Numbered from the stretch's first letter, positions 8,745 to 15,619 are shown. The stretch is DNA of 64,000 nucleotides from Gordonia spumicola (GCF_009932475.1 NZ_BJOV01000002.1:248001-312000), one strand, 5' to 3'. The notes: generated from the letters alone by a model not told the origin. Translations and numbers: made by a program.

Positions 8745-8926
8745 GCACACCACCGTGAGAACGGCGCATCAGCAAGGCGCTGCACTTCGGTGACGATGTC
8801 GGCTGGACAGTAGTCGCGGACGAGCGCGGCGAGCAGCTCGTCTTCGTCACCGTGTGCGGCTTCGTCGTCGGCGCTAGCCATGATGATGCGGTTGACTTCG
8901 GAGCGCACTTGTTCTGCGTTCATCAT
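8741..8926 (-). CDS. Small acidic phage protein
   Basis: 61 residues, MMNAEQVRSEVNRIIMASADDE, predicted helical and acidic. The start at 8926 overlaps the previous stop as ATGA. No recognised domain. Confidence 0.6.
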   Translation of the reverse strand: MMNAEQVRSEVNRIIMASADDEAAHGDEDELLAALVRDYCPADIVTEVQRLADAPFSRWCA

Positions 8927-9090
8927 GCCTGGCCTCCGTCGTGTTCATGGTCGGTGAACGTGACGCCTGCGCAGGTTTCGTGTGCGCCGTTGTGGCCGTT
9001 GTTCTTGGCGCACCAGACGCGGATGTGGTGTCCGTCGTGGGTGGTGCGCTGGTGTGCCTGGCAGGCGCGCGGGTTGGTGACGGCAGTCAT
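8923..9090 (-). CDS. Small His/Cys-rich phage protein
   Basis: 55 residues. The sequence CQAHQRTTHDGHHIRVWCAKN followed by HETCAGV and a His-rich C-terminus (DHEHDGG) suggests a small metal-binding protein. GGAGG precedes the ATG and the start overlaps the upstream stop (ATGA). Function unknown. Confidence 0.6.
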   Translation of the reverse strand: MTAVTNPRACQAHQRTTHDGHHIRVWCAKNNGHNGAHETCAGVTFTDHEHDGGQA

Positions 9091-9221
9091 GCGTCCTCCA
9101 GGCTGAGTCGGACGGTGATGTGGATGCGCAGGCGGCTGAGTGTGTCGGCGGTCAGTCTGTGTGCGATGGGCCGTGCAGCTTCGGTGATCTGGTCGGCGAT
9201 CCACGCGGCGAGGCTGGTCAT
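9087..9221 (-). CDS. Small phage protein
   Basis: 44 residues, MTSLAAWIADQITEAARPIAHRL, amphipathic helices ending in a beta-like RIHITVRLSLEDA. It overlaps both neighbours by ATGA. No recognised family. Confidence 0.55.
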   Translation of the reverse strand: MTSLAAWIADQITEAARPIAHRLTADTLSRLRIHITVRLSLEDA

Positions 9222-9421
9222 CCTCGTGCTGCGATGCTGTCGATGGCTGACGCGAGGAGTCCGCGAACCGTGTAGCTCGGCGCGCTCTGGGATGTGGTGA
9301 TGATGATTCCGTCGGTGCCGTCGGGTCGGATGAATCCTGAGACGATGACAAAGTCTGTGATGAGGTCTCCCTCGTCGCGCTCAGGGTCGCGAATGAAGTC
9401 ACGTACGTCTTCGTCGGTCAT
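9218..9421 (-). CDS. Small phage protein
   Basis: 67 residues, MTDEDVRDFIRDPERDEGD at the N-terminus, then VIVSGFIRPDGTDGIIITTS and a helical end. Overlaps both neighbours by ATGA. It resembles conserved early proteins of actinophages in style but I cannot name the family. Confidence 0.6.
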   Translation of the reverse strand: MTDEDVRDFIRDPERDEGDLITDFVIVSGFIRPDGTDGIIITTSQSAPSYTVRGLLASAIDSIAARG

Positions 9422-9498
9422 CGGACGTTCGCCTTCCACCATCGGTTGATCTCCCGCGCCACGGGTGCGGGCAGGTGCTTGGGCACGATGCTGATCAC
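9418..9498 (-). CDS. 26-residue micro-protein
   Basis: GTG start overlapping the upstream stop (GTGA) and stop overlapping the next ATG (ATGA). It encodes MISIVPKHLPAPVAREINRW plus six more residues, a basic amphipathic peptide. Both overlaps match the pattern of neighbouring genes, which is the main reason to believe this very short gene. Confidence 0.5.
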   Translation of the reverse strand: MISIVPKHLPAPVAREINRWWKANVR

Positions 9499-9734
9499 GT
9501 AAGCCTGAGCAGCGCGAACGGGTCGTAGCGCGCATACCGCTTCGGGTATGCGCGGCACAGATGTAGAGCGGTTGCGATGACTGCTGCGCGGCAGGCCACG
9601 TTCGCGACAGGGTGCGTTGCGCGCCCACGGTCGAGCGCTCTGGACAACAAACGTTCGGGGTCGGTGCGGAGCGCGTAGATTTCCCACGCTGCGACGCCAC
9701 CGATAAGGCACCACCAAGCTCGCCCACCGCTCAC
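9495..9734 (-). CDS. DUF7427-like actinophage protein
   Basis: 79 residues from GTG 9734, which has GGGAGG 5 nt upstream. The pattern AWWCLIGGVAAWEIYAL ... ERLLSRALDRGR ... ACRAAVIATALHLCRAYPKR is familiar from a small protein family of Gordonia and Mycobacterium phages (DUF7427 as I recall it). Role unknown. First gene of an overlapping cluster that continues to the HNH gene. Confidence 0.65.
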   Translation of the reverse strand: MSGGRAWWCLIGGVAAWEIYALRTDPERLLSRALDRGRATHPVANVACRAAVIATALHLCRAYPKRYARYDPFALLRLT

Positions 9735-9918
9735 GATGGCCTCCCGGGTGGTGTGAAGTTGTGCCCTGCACGCGTCGTGGACGTTGTCCGTGCGCCAGCC
9801 CGCGCATGTTGGCGCGTGCAGGGCGGGAGGGTGCGCACGCTCAACCCGGTTTCGGGGAGCGGATACGCGAAACGGGACCGCTGATCTAGTGATCAACTGT
9901 CCCGCTACGCGAAGCGTA
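9735..9918. ncRNA. 184-bp noncoding gap rich in nested inverted repeats
   Basis: No gene fits here, unusual in this packed operon. It holds a perfect 12-bp inverted repeat (GCCCTGCACGCG at 9763-9774 and its complement at 9813-9824). It also has a three-level nested dyad: GATACGC 9862-9868 with GCGTATC 9914-9920, CGGGAC 9873-9878 with GTCCCG 9899-9904, and TGATC 9882-9886 with GATCA 9891-9895. It directly follows the GIY-YIG-like gene and covers its stop codon. A structured RNA, processing signal or mobile-element end are all possible. Confidence 0.45.
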
Positions 9919-10551
9919 TCACGCAGGTATGGGCACTACCTGAATGTCATTGACGTGCCGGACTAGCTCGGGCGTCAGGTCGAACCACTCCCCTACTACG
10001 CGCAAGTGCCGGAACTGCTCATGCCGACGCTGTTCGAGTGCTCGACCGCCAAGCTCGAACGTCATGCAGTCCTCGGGATTGATCGACGACAGCCGGGACG
10101 CGAGGCCCTGCGACGTACCGATCTTCGCCCGGTTGCCGAGCCGCATGTAGTAGACGACGGACCGACGACCCGCCGCGATACCCATCAGCTTTCGGCGGTG
10201 GGCGCCAAACTTGGTTCGCTCCTGCGAGTAGGTGCACGACCCAGCGCGGCATTCGACAATGCCGTTCGCCAGTCCGACGAGCAGGCCGGTAGTCCCGCAT
10301 CCCGGGCACGGGCCGGGGATGAACTCCGCCTCCATTGGCAGCAGTTCGTACTGTTGGTCCACTCCGGTCCGCGTGCCGAGGATCTGGTTCGTCTGTCGAT
10401 AGACGACGTACACGTGCTCTTCGCAGAGCGGGATCACGGTCGCCATGTCCTCGAACGAGGGCTTGTAGCAGTCGGGGTGGCAGCAGGTCGCCGCCTCCGA
10501 ATCGATGTAGTGGGTCGCGCGGCGATTGACCCAGCGGCTAGTCTTTCCCAT
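9919..10551 (-). CDS. GIY-YIG-superfamily (T5orf172/MUG113-like) protein with zinc ribbon
   Basis: 210 residues. The N-terminal half has CCHPDC (23-28) and a zinc ribbon of C82/C85 with C101/C106. The C-terminal half matches the T5orf172/MUG113 branch of the GIY-YIG nuclease fold: VYYMRL (133-138), KIGTS (143-147), R153, E173, H177 and a closing EWF (188-190). Many relatives are phage or mobile-element nucleases. AAGGAG lies 6 nt before the ATG. It shares a hairpin leader with the HNH gene at 7390-8247 and has a structured gap after its stop. Confidence 0.75.
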   Translation of the reverse strand: MGKTSRWVNRRATHYIDSEAATCCHPDCYKPSFEDMATVIPLCEEHVYVVYRQTNQILGTRTGVDQQYELLPMEAEFIPGPCPGCGTTGLLVGLANGIVECRAGSCTYSQERTKFGAHRRKLMGIAAGRRSVVYYMRLGNRAKIGTSQGLASRLSSINPEDCMTFELGGRALEQRRHEQFRHLRVVGEWFDLTPELVRHVNDIQVVPIPA

Positions 10552-10612
10552 GTCGAACTCCTTCGTAGTTCGTCCACACCCCGGGGTCGTTCCAGCGATC
10601 GCCGGGGCCTTT
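10552..10612. promoter_or_regulatory. Hairpin leader, copy 2 (upstream of GIY-YIG-like gene)
   Basis: Same layout as copy 1: the leader GTCGAACTCCTT next to the start, then outer arms CCCCGG (10579-10584) and CCGGGG (10602-10607), inner arms GGTCG and CGATC, loop TTCCAG, one bulged G at 10601, then CCTTT on the plus strand. The inner stem differs from copy 1 but still pairs, so the structure rather than the sequence is conserved. Confidence 0.7.
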
Positions 10613-10634
10613 CCGTTATCCTCATTCTACCTGT

Positions 10635-11360
10635 TCACAACAACTTCTCGCTGATGCGCGCCTTGCGTCGCAGGTGTGCGTCGATCACGTCGCCGAGCCG
10701 GTAGAACTTGGTCCCGGACTGGCCGTCCTCGCTCGCCGGCTTCACGTCCCGATGCTTCGCCAGGAGTCTCAGTCGCTCGCGGTTCAGCCCGCGTCCCGGC
10801 TCCCCAATCTTCCGCGCGATGGTCTCGATGGTGGACAGGGTGACGAGGGACTTGTTCGCCGCTTCGAGCCGCCGCGGGTCGATCACGACCTCGTCGTCCG
10901 GCGGAATGTCCACCATGCGCCGGCACTCCGCGACGGCCGACTCGATGTCGTCGAGCGCTTCGGCCGATCCCTCGCAGAGAGCGAGGGCTTCGGCGTTGCG
11001 GTGCAGCCATGCCGCGATGGACAGTGTCGCGTCTGCGGGTCGCCCCCGCCCGCGGCCCTGGTCGAGCATGACGCGCACCCATCCGACGAGCGTCGCGTGC
11101 AGCAGGTCGGCCGCTTCGGCGGCACCGATGTGGAACGGGATCGACGACCCGAGCTGCTTCGGTCTGTGGCCCTTGCTCATGCCCGGCTTCGACAGCCGTG
11201 CGGTGCGACACTCGACGTTGAGCAGATCCTCGACCAGGCCAGGCACGCCGGCGAGGACTTCACGAAGCCGCTTCACCTCGTGCCGCTGCAAGTGCTCGTG
11301 CGCGCGAGACACCATCGAACGTGCGGGGTCAAGCGTCCGGTCGCTCTGGTTGCTGGTCAT
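10635..11360 (-). CDS. Phage protein with C-terminal winged-helix-like region
   Basis: 241 residues from ATG 11360, preceded by GAGGA and overlapping the upstream TAA by one base. Mostly helical; the C-terminal 60 residues (GRGLNRERLRLLAKHRDVKP ... FYRLGDVIDAHLRRK) look like a MerR/excisionase-type winged helix. Family not recognised; a DNA-binding role is inferred only from that end. Confidence 0.65.
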   Translation of the reverse strand: MTSNQSDRTLDPARSMVSRAHEHLQRHEVKRLREVLAGVPGLVEDLLNVECRTARLSKPGMSKGHRPKQLGSSIPFHIGAAEAADLLHATLVGWVRVMLDQGRGRGRPADATLSIAAWLHRNAEALALCEGSAEALDDIESAVAECRRMVDIPPDDEVVIDPRRLEAANKSLVTLSTIETIARKIGEPGRGLNRERLRLLAKHRDVKPASEDGQSGTKFYRLGDVIDAHLRRKARISEKLL

Positions 11361-11491
11361 TAGCTGTGGTCCTCTCGGGTCATGCGGTCGGCGGTCTCGG
11401 CTTCGGGGCTGGTGTCGCAGTCGGTGCCGCACACGGGCGGCGGTGGACAGGTGCGGTCACAGACCCAGCACCAAGCGGGTTCGGCGGTCAC
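11360..11491 (-). CDS. Small zinc-ribbon-like phage protein
   Basis: 43 residues from GTG 11491 (GTGA overlap with RusA). WCWVCDRTCPPPP then CGTDC give two Cys pairs, consistent with one zinc site. Function unknown. Confidence 0.55.
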   Translation of the reverse strand: MTAEPAWCWVCDRTCPPPPVCGTDCDTSPEAETADRMTREDHS

Positions 11492-11883
11492 GCTTCGGCC
11501 TCCTGGGTGGTGATGGTGAGCCAGAGTCGGCCGACGCCGGTTCCGGTCTTTGGGTGGATGGCGGGCATCAGATCGGTGACGTACCGGCTGTCGTCGTCTT
11601 CGACGAGTCCGTAGTCGCGGAGGCCGTCGACTAACGCCTTCTGGGTGGGCGTGAGGTTGATCGGGTCTCGGTGCCTGGTCTGCGATGGGGCGTAGTGGAG
11701 CTGGATCGTCGCGTGGGCGACTTTCAGGGGCAGGTTGGTGTGACGGGCCAGGGTTGCGGCGTCAGCCCGTACGGAGCGAATCTGGCGGGCTTTGGCTCGC
11801 ATCGCCGGTACCGACGTGGGTACACCGCCGTTGAGCGTGAGTGGCGGTGTCCGATACGGCAGGTCGATCGTGAACGTCGTCAT
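11488..11883 (-). CDS. RusA-like Holliday junction resolvase
   Basis: 131 residues, MTTFTIDLPYRTPPLTLN start, the typical RusA opening strand. The core HRDPINLTPTQKALVDGLRDYGLVEDDDSRYV carries the conserved aspartates that bind metal in RusA nucleases. It resolves branched replication or recombination intermediates and fits with the YqaJ/RecT genes further along the same operon. ATGA and GTGA overlaps on both sides. Confidence 0.85.
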   Translation of the reverse strand: MTTFTIDLPYRTPPLTLNGGVPTSVPAMRAKARQIRSVRADAATLARHTNLPLKVAHATIQLHYAPSQTRHRDPINLTPTQKALVDGLRDYGLVEDDDSRYVTDLMPAIHPKTGTGVGRLWLTITTQEAEA

Positions 11884-12380
11884 CGGCGCGCCTTCCTGTA
11901 CCCATGCGCAGTTCTGGATGTGCACGGGATCTTGCGCGTCAGCTTGGTCGAGAGGTTGACGCACGCTTCCCGCTCCCCCGCGCCGCACGTCTCGCACGGC
12001 AGGTCGATCGCGCCGTGCTGGTCGTACGCGGCCCACACCGGTTCACCCTCGGCGGCAATGGGGAGACCGCCGGATTGCGGGTCGCCTGCCGGGAGCGCGG
12101 CGACCGCGGAGCCCTTGTCGGCTTCGGCGTCGATCGCCCGCAGGCGCCGGTAGGTGCCGACGAATGTTCCGACGCGGAGGGTGTCGGCATCAGGCCGCGT
12201 GTAGTGCTCGTCGACGGCACGGCAGGCGAGGGCTGTGTCCGTGATGCCGTGCGGCTGGCATGTCTCGGCCCAGACGCGGAGTCGGGCCGGGTCGGATGTC
12301 ATTCGGTCGTCGTGGATTTCGGCGCGGCTGATGGCGGCAGCGACGGCGCGGATGGTGTCGGGGGTCGGCTGCTGGGTCAT
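11880..12380 (-). CDS. Replication-module protein with C-terminal zinc motif
   Basis: 166 residues from ATG 12380 (ATGA overlap with the initiator gene). The N-terminal MTQQPTPDTIRAVAAAISRA to RLRAIDAEA region is helical. The end CETCGAGEREACVN ... IPCTSRTAHGYRK is a zinc-finger-like tail frequent in actinophage proteins. Its place between initiator and RusA suggests a helper in DNA replication, possibly helicase-loader-like, but this is inference from position. Confidence 0.65.
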   Translation of the reverse strand: MTQQPTPDTIRAVAAAISRAEIHDDRMTSDPARLRVWAETCQPHGITDTALACRAVDEHYTRPDADTLRVGTFVGTYRRLRAIDAEADKGSAVAALPAGDPQSGGLPIAAEGEPVWAAYDQHGAIDLPCETCGAGEREACVNLSTKLTRKIPCTSRTAHGYRKARR

Positions 12381-13264
12381 GCGGTGCCTTCCTGGAATTG
12401 GGCGATGAGCGCTTCGGCGTCGTCGAGGGTGGACACGGCCCGCAGGGTCGCCTTCGTCGGCTTGGGTGTGTCGGCGGGTCTGGCGGCTTTGGCGACGAAG
12501 CTGGGGATCTGTGACGGGTAGATCCGGTCGCTCGCGTGCCATGCCTTGATGCCGTCGGCGATCTGCACGGGGTCGATGCGGTCGCCGAGGAGTGTGTCGA
12601 CTTCCTGGGCGATCTCGATGAGCGTCTGTGACGGGATCCCTCCGCCGGCCCACTGGTTGAAGCTTGTTGCGAAGCGGTCGGCTTCGGCGGAGCGGGCTGT
12701 GGCGTTGAGTTCGCGCATTCGGACTTCGGCTCGCGTCTCGCGCGTGTTCGCGCTCGCGCGCTGGTGAGGTTCAGTCCTAAGTGCGGGAGGAAGAGATTCC
12801 CCTGTTCCCCTGCTCCCCTGCTCCCCTGCTCCAGCACTGAGTGTCTCCGGAGTGTCTCTTGAGACACTCATGCAATTTGCATGAGTGTCTGCCTGGTCGA
12901 GCATTTCCGCTGTTGGGAGAGGGTAGGAGTGCCCTTTGCTTGGCCGGTTGACGACTTGGTGCTTGTCCCAGTTGCGGATGAACACGAGTTCGCGTCGAGC
13001 CTGGTTTGGGTCTGTGTACATGACGATCAATCCGGCGTTTTGCAATTGCTGCAAGTCTCCGGAGACACTCCGGAGTGTCTCTTGCAAATTGCATGAGAGG
13101 TCATGTGCGTACAGATCCGCGACGATCGATGACAGTCGCGCATCCCCTACGCCGTTGTCGTCGACATAGGACCAGAGTCCGATGAACGTCAGTCTCGCGC
13201 TGATGGGAAGGGACACGATTGTCTCGTCGCGCCAGAACTCTGGCTTGATTGACCGAATCCTCAT
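12377..13264 (-). CDS. Phage replication initiator / replisome organizer
   Basis: 295 residues. The N-terminus (MRIRSIKPEFWRDETIVSLPI ... ARLTFIGLWSYVDDNGVGD) is the winged-helix start typical of actinophage replication initiators. The middle (residues about 125-170) is low complexity and coincides in the DNA with palindromes and an 8-bp tandem repeat. The C-terminal 110 residues (FNQWAGGGIPSQTLIEIAQE ... IPSFVAKAAR) resemble a helicase-loading domain. The arrangement mirrors lambda O, whose gene contains the origin. Confidence 0.75.
   Translation of the reverse strand: MRIRSIKPEFWRDETIVSLPISARLTFIGLWSYVDDNGVGDARLSSIVADLYAHDLSCNLQETLRSVSGDLQQLQNAGLIVMYTDPNQARRELVFIRNWDKHQVVNRPSKGHSYPLPTAEMLDQADTHANCMSVSRDTPETLSAGAGEQGSRGTGESLPPALRTEPHQRASANTRETRAEVRMRELNATARSAEADRFATSFNQWAGGGIPSQTLIEIAQEVDTLLGDRIDPVQIADGIKAWHASDRIYPSQIPSFVAKAARPADTPKPTKATLRAVSTLDDAEALIAQFQEGTA
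12799..12890. repeat. Origin-like repeat cluster A inside initiator gene
   Basis: Four copies of an 8-bp unit (CCCCTGTT once, CCCCTGCT three times, 12799-12832) are followed by GAGTGTCTC at 12839 and 12850. A perfect 29-bp palindrome spans 12862-12890, with arms of AGACACTCATGCAA around a central T. The 8-bp unit is not a multiple of three, so it is not a protein repeat. Clustered iterons and dyads inside an initiator gene suggest a replication origin. Confidence 0.6.
13038..13098. repeat. Origin-like repeat cluster B inside initiator gene
   Basis: About 150 bp from cluster A, the same words recur: a perfect 20-bp palindrome GAGACACTCCGGAGTGTCTC (13062-13081), TTGCAATTGCTGCAAG before it and TTGCAAATTGCATGAG after it. 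The shared GAGTGTCTC and TTGCA motifs tie the two clusters together as likely binding sites for one protein. Confidence 0.6.
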
Positions 13265-13407
13265 GCCGCCTCCCCTGCCGGCATCGCGAACAGCACGAGT
13301 TCGTCGGGTTCGTCACCGTGCGGCCACTGCTGGGTTCCGCAGGCGTCGCACCACTCACCGCGGGCGTGCGCGTCAAGGCGTCTTCTGCGGTCGTCGTTGG
13401 CGGTCAC
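13261..13407 (-). CDS. Small phage protein with zinc pair
   Basis: 48 residues from GTG 13407, MTANDDRRRRLDAHARGEWC, then DACGTQQWPHGDEPDELVLF. The WCDACGTQQWPHGDE pattern suggests a zinc knuckle. GTGA and ATGA overlaps with its neighbours. Function unknown. Confidence 0.6.
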   Translation of the reverse strand: MTANDDRRRRLDAHARGEWCDACGTQQWPHGDEPDELVLFAMPAGEAA

Positions 13408-13559
13408 TGTGCACCTCCGAAGAGTGTCGGTTCATCGGCCTGCCCTGCGGCGTGGACGAACGGCCACGGCGTGCCGCACTGGCGGCATCGCGGGTGCCGC
13501 GGGTCCCGTGCGTCGAGAGTGAGGTGCGGGCAGATGTCGGGGTCGAGAAGCTTCTTCAT
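13404..13559 (-). CDS. Small zinc-finger-like phage protein
   Basis: 51 residues, MKKLLDPDICPHLTLDARD, with CPH and CRQCG pairs spaced by about 15 residues, a common small zinc-binding layout in actinophages. Function unknown. Confidence 0.6.
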   Translation of the reverse strand: MKKLLDPDICPHLTLDARDPRHPRCRQCGTPWPFVHAAGQADEPTLFGGAQ

Positions 13560-13756
13560 GCCGGCCGCCTCTCCGCTGCCCGGTCGCGGGTCGCCGCCCG
13601 GAACTGACCGGCCTCTCGGTATGTCCAGCCGTAGCCTGGGAGTGCTTTCATGACGCTGGCGCGGCCGACGCCGAGGGTTCTGGCTGTCTCCCGGTAGGAG
13701 CAGCCGTCGTCGAGGAGACGTTGGGCGGTGGCGTGCTGGGCTCTGGTGAGGCTCAT
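13556..13756 (-). CDS. Small helix-turn-helix protein
   Basis: 66 residues. AQHATAQRLLDDGCSYRETA then RTLGVGRASVMKALPGYGW reads as a helix-turn-helix of the resolvase/transposase type (residues 8-42). Likely DNA-binding, possibly regulatory. ATGA overlaps with neighbours. Confidence 0.65.
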   Translation of the reverse strand: MSLTRAQHATAQRLLDDGCSYRETARTLGVGRASVMKALPGYGWTYREAGQFRAATRDRAAERRPA

Positions 13757-14031
13757 GCTGCACCTGCCCCGAGGTGCTCCCACGTGGTGTGCCGGATGCA
13801 CGGGTCGGCGATGCGGAGTTCGGTGCGGACGACGCCGTACGGTGCTGCGGCGACGTTCGCGACATCGTTGACGATGGTGGCGTTGATGGGGTTGAGGGTG
13901 CGGATGAGGCTGAGGATGGTGGCGGTGGCGAGGCGTCGGGGTCTGATGTTGGGGCCGGTGATGGTGGCGTGTGTTGCGTGGAGGTCGTCGAGCCAGGTGC
14001 GTACGAGTGCGACAACTTCGGTGGTGGTCAC
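13753..14031 (-). CDS. Phage protein, paralogue of the 21154-21483 product
   Basis: 92 residues from GTG 14031 with AAAGGAG upstream. It shares VRTWLDDLHATHATITG and the following RPRRL ... LIRTL layout with the protein at 21154-21483 (VRRWLRDLGATHVVVEG ... GRRRM ... QVRTM), so the two appear to be paralogues. Function unknown. Confidence 0.6.
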   Translation of the reverse strand: MTTTEVVALVRTWLDDLHATHATITGPNIRPRRLATATILSLIRTLNPINATIVNDVANVAAAPYGVVRTELRIADPCIRHTTWEHLGAGAA

Positions 14032-14043
14032 GACAGGCTCCTT

Positions 14044-14142
14044 TCAGGGCTGGTAGAACGCGGCGAACAGGCAGATGCCGATCGCGAGCGTGGTGATGAC
14101 GGCATTGATGGCGAGGGCTTGGAGATGCGTGCAGGACTTCAC
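14044..14142 (-). CDS. 32-residue single-span membrane peptide
   Basis: GTG 14142 to TGA 14044 encodes MKSCTHLQALAINAVITTLA followed by IGICLFAAFYQP, a single hydrophobic helix. The next gene's AAAGGAG overlaps its stop. The start has no strong ribosome-binding site, so confidence is moderate. Confidence 0.45.
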   Translation of the reverse strand: MKSCTHLQALAINAVITTLAIGICLFAAFYQP

Positions 14143-14182
14143 GACGACGTCTTCTGTCGGTGGTTGGCGCTACCGTCGCCGC

Positions 14183-14419
14183 ATGGCGTGGTGTTGGTGG
14201 GATGGTGCGGAGTGGCGGCAGACCGAGCGGGGTGTCGTTGAGACGATCCCGGCGGCGTGCCCTCGGTGCGGTGTTGCGTGGTCGACGCCGGATCGGATGC
14301 TGATCCTGCGGGACAACGCAGTGAGGTCGTGGGGGGCGCCTCCGGACGGGTCGACGACGGCGACCGTGTTCTACGAGTGCCTGCACTGCCCGCAGCTCGT
14401 GTACGTGCGACGCCGCTAG
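14183..14419 (+). CDS. Zinc-ribbon protein on the opposite strand
   Basis: 78 residues, the only plus-strand gene inside the long leftward operon. It begins MAWCWWDGAEWRQTERG and carries CPRCG and CLHCP pairs 40 residues apart, a zinc ribbon. A TACCGT box at 14171-14176 ends 6 nt before the ATG, the same leaderless promoter layout seen for several host genes in this window. No competing minus-strand frame looks coding here. Such independently expressed single genes in prophages are often made during lysogeny. Confidence 0.6.
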   Translation: MAWCWWDGAEWRQTERGVVETIPAACPRCGVAWSTPDRMLILRDNAVRSWGAPPDGSTTATVFYECLHCPQLVYVRRR

Positions 14420-14422
14420 CCA

Positions 14423-15151
14423 TCACGCCTCCCCGTCGAACGCGCGGATGGTCGGGCACGGGTGGTTCTCGCTGGGGCATTCGGTGCAGATGGTGTTGCC
14501 GCAGCCGCACCGGCAGTCGACGGGCGAGTGCAGCTGCCGGACGCGTAGCTCTGCTGCCCCGGCTTGGTCGGTTTCCCGCCGCAGGCTGGCGATCGCGTCG
14601 ACGGCGTCACCGTGCGTGCCGACGGGCCCACCAGCCGCGAGGGACAGGTGATGCCAGATGTCGGCCTCGCGGTCGACGGCGGCGCGTGCCTCGTCGCGTT
14701 CTTCGCGGTGGAGGGTGGCGCGTGCTTCGGCCCGCTGATGCGCGGCGATCACCTGATCCCGCTCGGCGGTCAGCCGCTCAACCTCGGCGCGTGCCTCGCG
14801 GAGGTCGGCGTCGACGGACTCGCACAGGTGGGTGGTGATGCGCTCGACCCGCAGGTCATCCCGCAACCGCTCGTTCTCGGCGAGCAGGTCGCGGACGAGG
14901 GTGGGCGCATCGGCGATCAGCGTGATGTTCGCGCGGCCCATGTCTGTGTCGCAGTCGTCCGGGTGCAGGAGTGCGATGAAGAACTTCTCGTCAGGGCTGA
15001 CGACTGCGATCTGCCCCTTGTCGGACGTGTACGTGGCCCAATCGCCGGGCGTGATGCCGTCGAGGGCGGCGCGGGCACGAGACGCGACGTCGGATTGATC
15101 ATCCTTTGGGGATGGTGACAGCCTGTCGGCCACGTCAAACTCGTCAGTCAT
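14423..15151 (-). CDS. Ead/Ea22-like early protein with coiled coil
   Basis: 242 residues. The N-terminal ARAALDGITPGDW and the ANITLIADAPTLVRDLLAENE segment are typical of Ead/Ea22-like phage early proteins. A long coiled coil (about residues 90-170) follows, and the C-terminus has CRCGCGNTICTEC, a zinc cluster. Ea22-like proteins are made early and have no settled function. The gene converges on the plus-strand zinc-ribbon gene with a 3-bp gap. Confidence 0.65.
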   Translation of the reverse strand: MTDEFDVADRLSPSPKDDQSDVASRARAALDGITPGDWATYTSDKGQIAVVSPDEKFFIALLHPDDCDTDMGRANITLIADAPTLVRDLLAENERLRDDLRVERITTHLCESVDADLREARAEVERLTAERDQVIAAHQRAEARATLHREERDEARAAVDREADIWHHLSLAAGGPVGTHGDAVDAIASLRRETDQAGAAELRVRQLHSPVDCRCGCGNTICTECPSENHPCPTIRAFDGEA

Positions 15152-15395
15152 TGGTCAGCTCCTCGCTGGTGTAGATGAGTCGGGCGGTGTCGCACGGCCA
15201 CTCTTCGAGGCACCCTTCGCACGCGTGGTGCGGCGTGTCGCAGTGGCAGAGGTATGGCTTGTGCAGTTCGCGGATCGGAGCGAGGGCCGCGCGGGCGGCG
15301 GACTCCATTGCGTGGCCCTGCGAGGCGAACCCGTGACAGTCGGTGCCGTCCCACGCCCGCTGTGCAGCTTCGACTGCGGGATCACGGCCGGTCAT
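15144..15395 (-). CDS. Phage protein with Cys cluster
   Basis: 83 residues from ATG 15395 (ATGA overlap). AAQRAWDGTDCHGFASQGH is a pattern common in actinophage early genes. YLCHCDTPHHACEGCLEEWPC supplies five cysteines for a zinc site. Function unknown. Confidence 0.6.
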   Translation of the reverse strand: MTGRDPAVEAAQRAWDGTDCHGFASQGHAMESAARAALAPIRELHKPYLCHCDTPHHACEGCLEEWPCDTARLIYTSEELTND

Positions 15396-15619
15396 CGCAC
15401 ACCGCCGTCGTCCGGTTCGGTGACGGCCTTGCACAGCAACTCCTTGTAGACGCTGTCGGCGATCGCCTTGGTGAACAGGCTGAACACGAAGTCGATGTCG
15501 TTCTGGCACTGGCAGCCGCGTTTGTGACATCGGGGCCACTGCCACTCGGCGTCTGCGCGACCGACCTTGGTGTCGTAGATCGCGGCCTCGATGCGAGGCC
15601 ACATGTCCAGGTCAGCCAC
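15392..15619 (-). CDS. Small phage protein
   Basis: 75 residues if GTG 15619 is used; this overlaps the upstream stop by 8 bp exactly as the gene at 16486-16623 does. The frame is open to GTG 15628 as well. It contains WPRCHKRGCQCQND, a possible zinc pair, and a helical C-terminus. Function unknown. Confidence 0.55.
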   Translation of the reverse strand: MADLDMWPRIEAAIYDTKVGRADAEWQWPRCHKRGCQCQNDIDFVFSLFTKAIADSVYKELLCKAVTEPDDGGVR

